20,577 nucleotides of DNA from Leidyana gryllorum EB-2025a. Lineage: Eukaryota; Apicomplexa. A program made the position numbers and the translations under genes. The DNA lies in contig JBLWGC010000106.1 of the NCBI GenBank assembly GCA_048772705.1, positions 1 to 20,577 of the forward strand. Reading direction: 5' to 3'. Each line of letters begins with the position of its first letter. The stretch's first letter is position 1. The notes beneath the pieces were generated by a model. It had not been told where the DNA came from. It worked only from the letters and a program-made list of their open reading frames with translations, and searched no databases. Below, in pieces: positions 18,101 through 20,577 of this stretch.

Positions 18101-19796
18101 GAAGAAGCGTCCTGCCCACCTTCCGCTGAGGCCCTCTTCCAGTCAAGACTGGCAATGGATATCAACGAAGACCTCTCCTCATCCCAACATCACCAGCCCA
18201 ACGTTGTGCAACTTAATTGGTTACGCCCCTTGATCGAGGCCACACTACCAGGTGCTCCCAGCTCGGACGAAAATGGCTCCACGCCGGTTGAGAAGGATGA
18301 CGACGAAGAAGAGAGGGGCCGTCACGCAGCAGAAGAAGAGAACGACGACGACGAGGATGAGGAAGACGATTGTTCTTCTTCAAACTCGTCATCGCTCTCA
18401 TCTGCTACCGATTCCTCCGATACTATCGTCTTTGCCTCAGAGGAAGCACCACTAGCAGCTGGCCCAGCCACCCCTCCGCCGAAGAAAATTGCCCTGAGCT
18501 CTTCGACACCTCCTCCCCCTCATTCTAGCTCCCCTTCAGTCACACAACCGGATAATAAATGCACCATTGTATTGCTGATCCAGATGGAGTGGTGCAGCGG
18601 ACAGACTCTGCGCCAGTGGCTTGACTGGTAAGTGTGTGCACATCCACGTCTCCTCCAAACACACTCGTTGGTGGTATCTGTGACGCTCACCAACTGTAAT
18701 ACTGTCGACTTCAGGTGCGAACGACGGACACCGCCGTTAGATTTGACATCCTGTGCCTGTTCTGTTGGAAGCGGGAGCTCGGAGGCGAGCACATGTGCTT
18801 GCCGCCGTCCAGCGGACAAGAGTTATCTAGAAATGCGAAAGACGCGACTAGAGTTGTTTCTGTTCAAGCAGTTGATTAAAGGGATCAGGGACATACATCG
18901 TAAAGGCATTGTGCACAGAGACTTGAAACCTGAGAATATATTCGTTGACCAGGAGTCATTGAAGATTGGCGACTTTGGGTTAGCCCGCTTGATTGAGGCT
19001 CATGATGGGGAAGGTGGAGAGGGACGCAGCCGTCGGAGTCTCCCGGCTGGAAAGATTACCTCTTGTGCGTCTTTCAGCATTGACCCCGGGCTGTTGCAAG
19101 GAACCACTAATACACGAAACAATCTGTCTCAACAAAGTGTTGTGTCTGTCAAAGGCCAGATCATCGGGACTCCCTGGTACACAGCTCCCGAAGGAGGGGC
19201 CTTCTGCACTGAAAAGGCAGATATATACTCGGCAGCGCTCATTCTACTCGAGCTGCTGTATCCACGTCCCAATACCGTTATGGAACGACTGCACCTAGTG
19301 GAACAGTTCCGCGAACGAAAAGAGGTCAGTTATTGTTTCCAGCAATTGACGGTTGTCATCGATCTCTGAAACCCACAGTTACCCGAGTACTTTCGTCTCC
19401 CACAGTATCACGGATGGCGAACGTTACTCATCGCTATGGGTTCCGATGAACCGACACTTCGCCCATCAGCTCAGACCGTAAGAAATGACCGCCTTGCACG
19501 TGACTTTATGGTTCCGTGTTCGTCCTCAGATTCTGTCGATACTGAAGAACTGTTCGAGTCATCACAATTCAAGCGGCTTCCAGCTGGACCCCGCCAAAAC
19601 CGAATTGGTTCTTGCTCGCGAAAGGGCATGCCTTGCGCGAAATGGAGCCGCTCCGGGCTTCGAAATGTTGGTAGCCCCCTCCACCATTCCTCCTGCCGTG
19701 TCAGCCCCGCCCACACCCCCCGCCAGCCGATATCGACAAGACCAACACGACCGATTGCAAGGCGCCGAGGTCACGACCTCCGGTAACCTATCATGA
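15199..19796 (+). CDS. EIF2AK3: PERK-like ER-stress eIF2-alpha kinase
   Basis: PERK senses unfolded protein in the ER and phosphorylates eIF2-alpha. Exons 15199-16320, 16586-18627, 18715-19324, 19379-19477 and 19530-19796, with introns of 265, 87, 54 and 52 bp, encode 1379 residues (human 1116). A signal peptide (MWYQWLLWGLCAALDYS) opens a divergent lumenal region with an N-glycosylation site NVT. One membrane segment spans about residues 577-599. The kinase starts near 784 (GRGGFGAVYRV), with Lys811, an alpha-C Glu in FREVAAN, RYFTWW, catalytic Asp1124 in HRDLKPEN, and DFG at 1141. A Ser/Asp/Glu-rich insert of about 175 residues splits the N lobe, and the activation segment is also long, ending GTPWYTAPEG. 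ELLYP and MER near the end match eIF2-alpha kinases. The first intron is the least certain part. The lumenal region alone does not exclude another ER kinase, but the kinase motifs favour PERK. Confidence 0.9.
16321..16585 (+). other. 265-bp first intron of PERK
   Basis: The donor is AACAAG/GTACGT and the acceptor CCTTTCCTGCTTGCAG/AATCTC; both ends are phase 0. A nearer acceptor, CCCTATAG at 16379, would give a 59-bp intron of the common size and leaves an open frame to about 16517, so an extra exon or alternative splice form is possible. Confidence 0.7.
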
Positions 19797-20078
19797 TGCT
19801 ATCTTTTGTCTACTGCCCTCATTGATTGCCTACCAGTGCTTTTCAACATATTTCCGCTACTCCCTGTCCGAGGTCTACTCACGGTTTATCCCTCTGTCCG
19901 CTCATTATTCTCATTGGCGCTCAGCAGGGCTATTGGTTCTTGGATTTTTATTCAGCAATGTCATGTTCCCCGTAAACCGATGATAGTACACACGGATGGT
20001 TCACCAATGCTTCCTCTCGTCTTGTCTAAACAGCGCCATGATTGGTCGTTGCTACCCCCGTCAGGATGATCTCCCTAT

Positions 20079-20120
20079 CTGTGTCTCTGTGTGTTTCTGT
20101 GTGTGTGTCTGTTTGTGTCC
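20079..20120 (+). repeat. TG/TC-rich microsatellite
   Basis: The run is an imperfect alternation of TGTG and TCTG units (CTGTGTCTCTGTGTG, TTTCTGTGTGTGTG, TCTGTTTGTG). It lies in non-coding sequence after PERK and looks like ordinary simple-sequence DNA. Confidence 0.8.
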
Positions 20121-20200
20121 GTCCATAAGCGACCAGGTAGCGAGGTGGTTGGGTGGAGGGACGCGGCGAGTGTTGAAATGGATCTGACTACAGCGGGGTG

Positions 20201-20237
20201 GATCTGTGCTGGGTGGCCCACCGCTGCCGCACAGATC
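20201..20237. other. Hairpin with 9-bp stem
   Basis: GATCTGTGC at 20201-20209 pairs perfectly with GCACAGATC at 20229-20237 across a 19-nt GC-rich loop. It lies about 400 bp after the PERK stop, in the convergent interval with the possible small gene at 20347-20550, so it could mark a 3' end. Confidence 0.7.
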
Positions 20238-20346
20238 AAGTTCTGCTGGTGGTAGTGCAATCTCCTGCTTCCTCCTGAGGAAGTACTCGACTATTCATAC
20301 GCGCGGTCTCGGTCTGCAAGCCCAGTTTGTCATTAGCGAGTTGGAT

Positions 20347-20550
20347 TTAAGAACGGGTGTCGGTGGGATGTTTTCGTTTGTAAGCGAACATGAGACTGAA
20401 CGATATGATCATGCTCCCGGCTAGAAAAATAACCAGGCAAGCAAGTAGACGTCTGCGCCGCATTCTCTCTATAGTGAGGGATTCCTCCGTCTGCTGTGGT
20501 CCAACAGCATTATCACTCTCACGCAGGTCACTTAATGTATGCACAGTCAT
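20347..20550 (-). CDS. Possible small single-pass membrane protein or first coding exon
   Basis: This 67-codon ORF encodes a soluble acidic N terminus, then RMRRRR and a hydrophobic helix of about 20 residues (LLACLVIFLAGSMIISFSL), followed by AYKRKHPTDTRS. An in-frame TGA lies six codons before the ATG, and the ATG context is good (ACCATGA). The basic-hydrophobic-basic pattern is typical of a real membrane anchor and unusual for a chance ORF. I recognise no family. It might be a complete microprotein or the coding part of a longer minus-strand gene that extends beyond the right edge or is spliced downstream. It converges on PERK. Confidence 0.4.
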   Translation of the reverse strand: MTVHTLSDLRESDNAVGPQQTEESLTIERMRRRRLLACLVIFLAGSMIISFSLMFAYKRKHPTDTRS

Positions 20551-20577
20551 GGTGCACCTCGTCGGTCATCTGCCGTC

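Larger units (their letters stand above)
19797..20346. other. 550-bp tail after PERK, no clear gene
   Basis: This stretch holds the PERK 3' UTR and probably the 3' side of a minus-strand gene. I see no family-like protein on either strand. It contains a TG-rich simple repeat at about 20079-20120 and a 9-bp-stem hairpin at 20201-20237. No AATAAA occurs on the plus strand; one is present on the minus strand at about 19946-19952. Confidence 0.55.

Noticed and set aside
1-20577. Mobile elements, viral remnants, tRNA, rRNA or CRISPR
   Set aside because: No terminal repeats, transposase-, reverse-transcriptase- or capsid-like reading frames, or RNA-gene signatures were visible on reading both strands.

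Overview
The window is nuclear DNA from a gene-dense, small-intron eukaryote, most likely an invertebrate animal. The evidence is GT-AG introns that restore reading frame exactly, and a set of conserved eukaryotic proteins: the spliceosomal helicase Brr2, DNAJC21, CKS1, TFIIS, cytoplasmic poly(A)-binding protein with an MLLE domain, and a PERK-type eIF2-alpha kinase with signal peptide, lumenal region and one membrane segment. PERK architecture points to Metazoa. Base composition is roughly balanced. I cannot name the phylum: short introns plus tight gene pairs would suit a spliced-leader trans-splicing animal such as an appendicularian, flatworm, nematode or rotifer, but nothing here decides between them.

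Layout, left to right. An orphan secreted protein runs off the left edge (minus, 1-604). Brr2 (minus, 868-7824) has three exons, one of them 6.5 kb. Head to head with it, with only 26 bp between start codons, is intronless DNAJC21 (plus, 7851-9548). CKS1 follows 52 bp later (plus, 9601-9930). PABP (minus, 10115-12567, four exons) converges on CKS1. TFIIS (minus, 12698-14149, six exons) lies 130 bp upstream of PABP. A two-exon glutaredoxin-2 (GrxB-type) gene (plus, 14365-15157) diverges from TFIIS, and a PERK-like kinase (plus, 15199-19796, five exons) starts 41 bp after it. The last 780 bp hold repeats, a hairpin and one possible small membrane-protein ORF (minus, 20347-20550).

Taken together, the eight recognised genes form four same-strand pairs (Brr2>orphan, DNAJC21>CKS1, TFIIS>PABP, GrxB>PERK) that fire outward from two divergent hubs, at 7825-7850 and 14150-14364. 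Each start codon has an AG within about 13 nt upstream, often after a T-rich stretch, and I see no AATAAA hexamer in the gaps between paired genes. This fits, but does not prove, polycistronic transcription resolved by trans-splicing.

The points most worth a second look are the spliced bacterial-type GrxB gene placed directly before the ER-stress kinase, the 26-bp shared start region of Brr2 and DNAJC21, loss of ATP-binding and DExH signature residues in the second Brr2 cassette, and a degenerate, insertion-bearing third RRM in PABP. I saw no mobile elements, viral fossils, structural RNA genes or CRISPR arrays.
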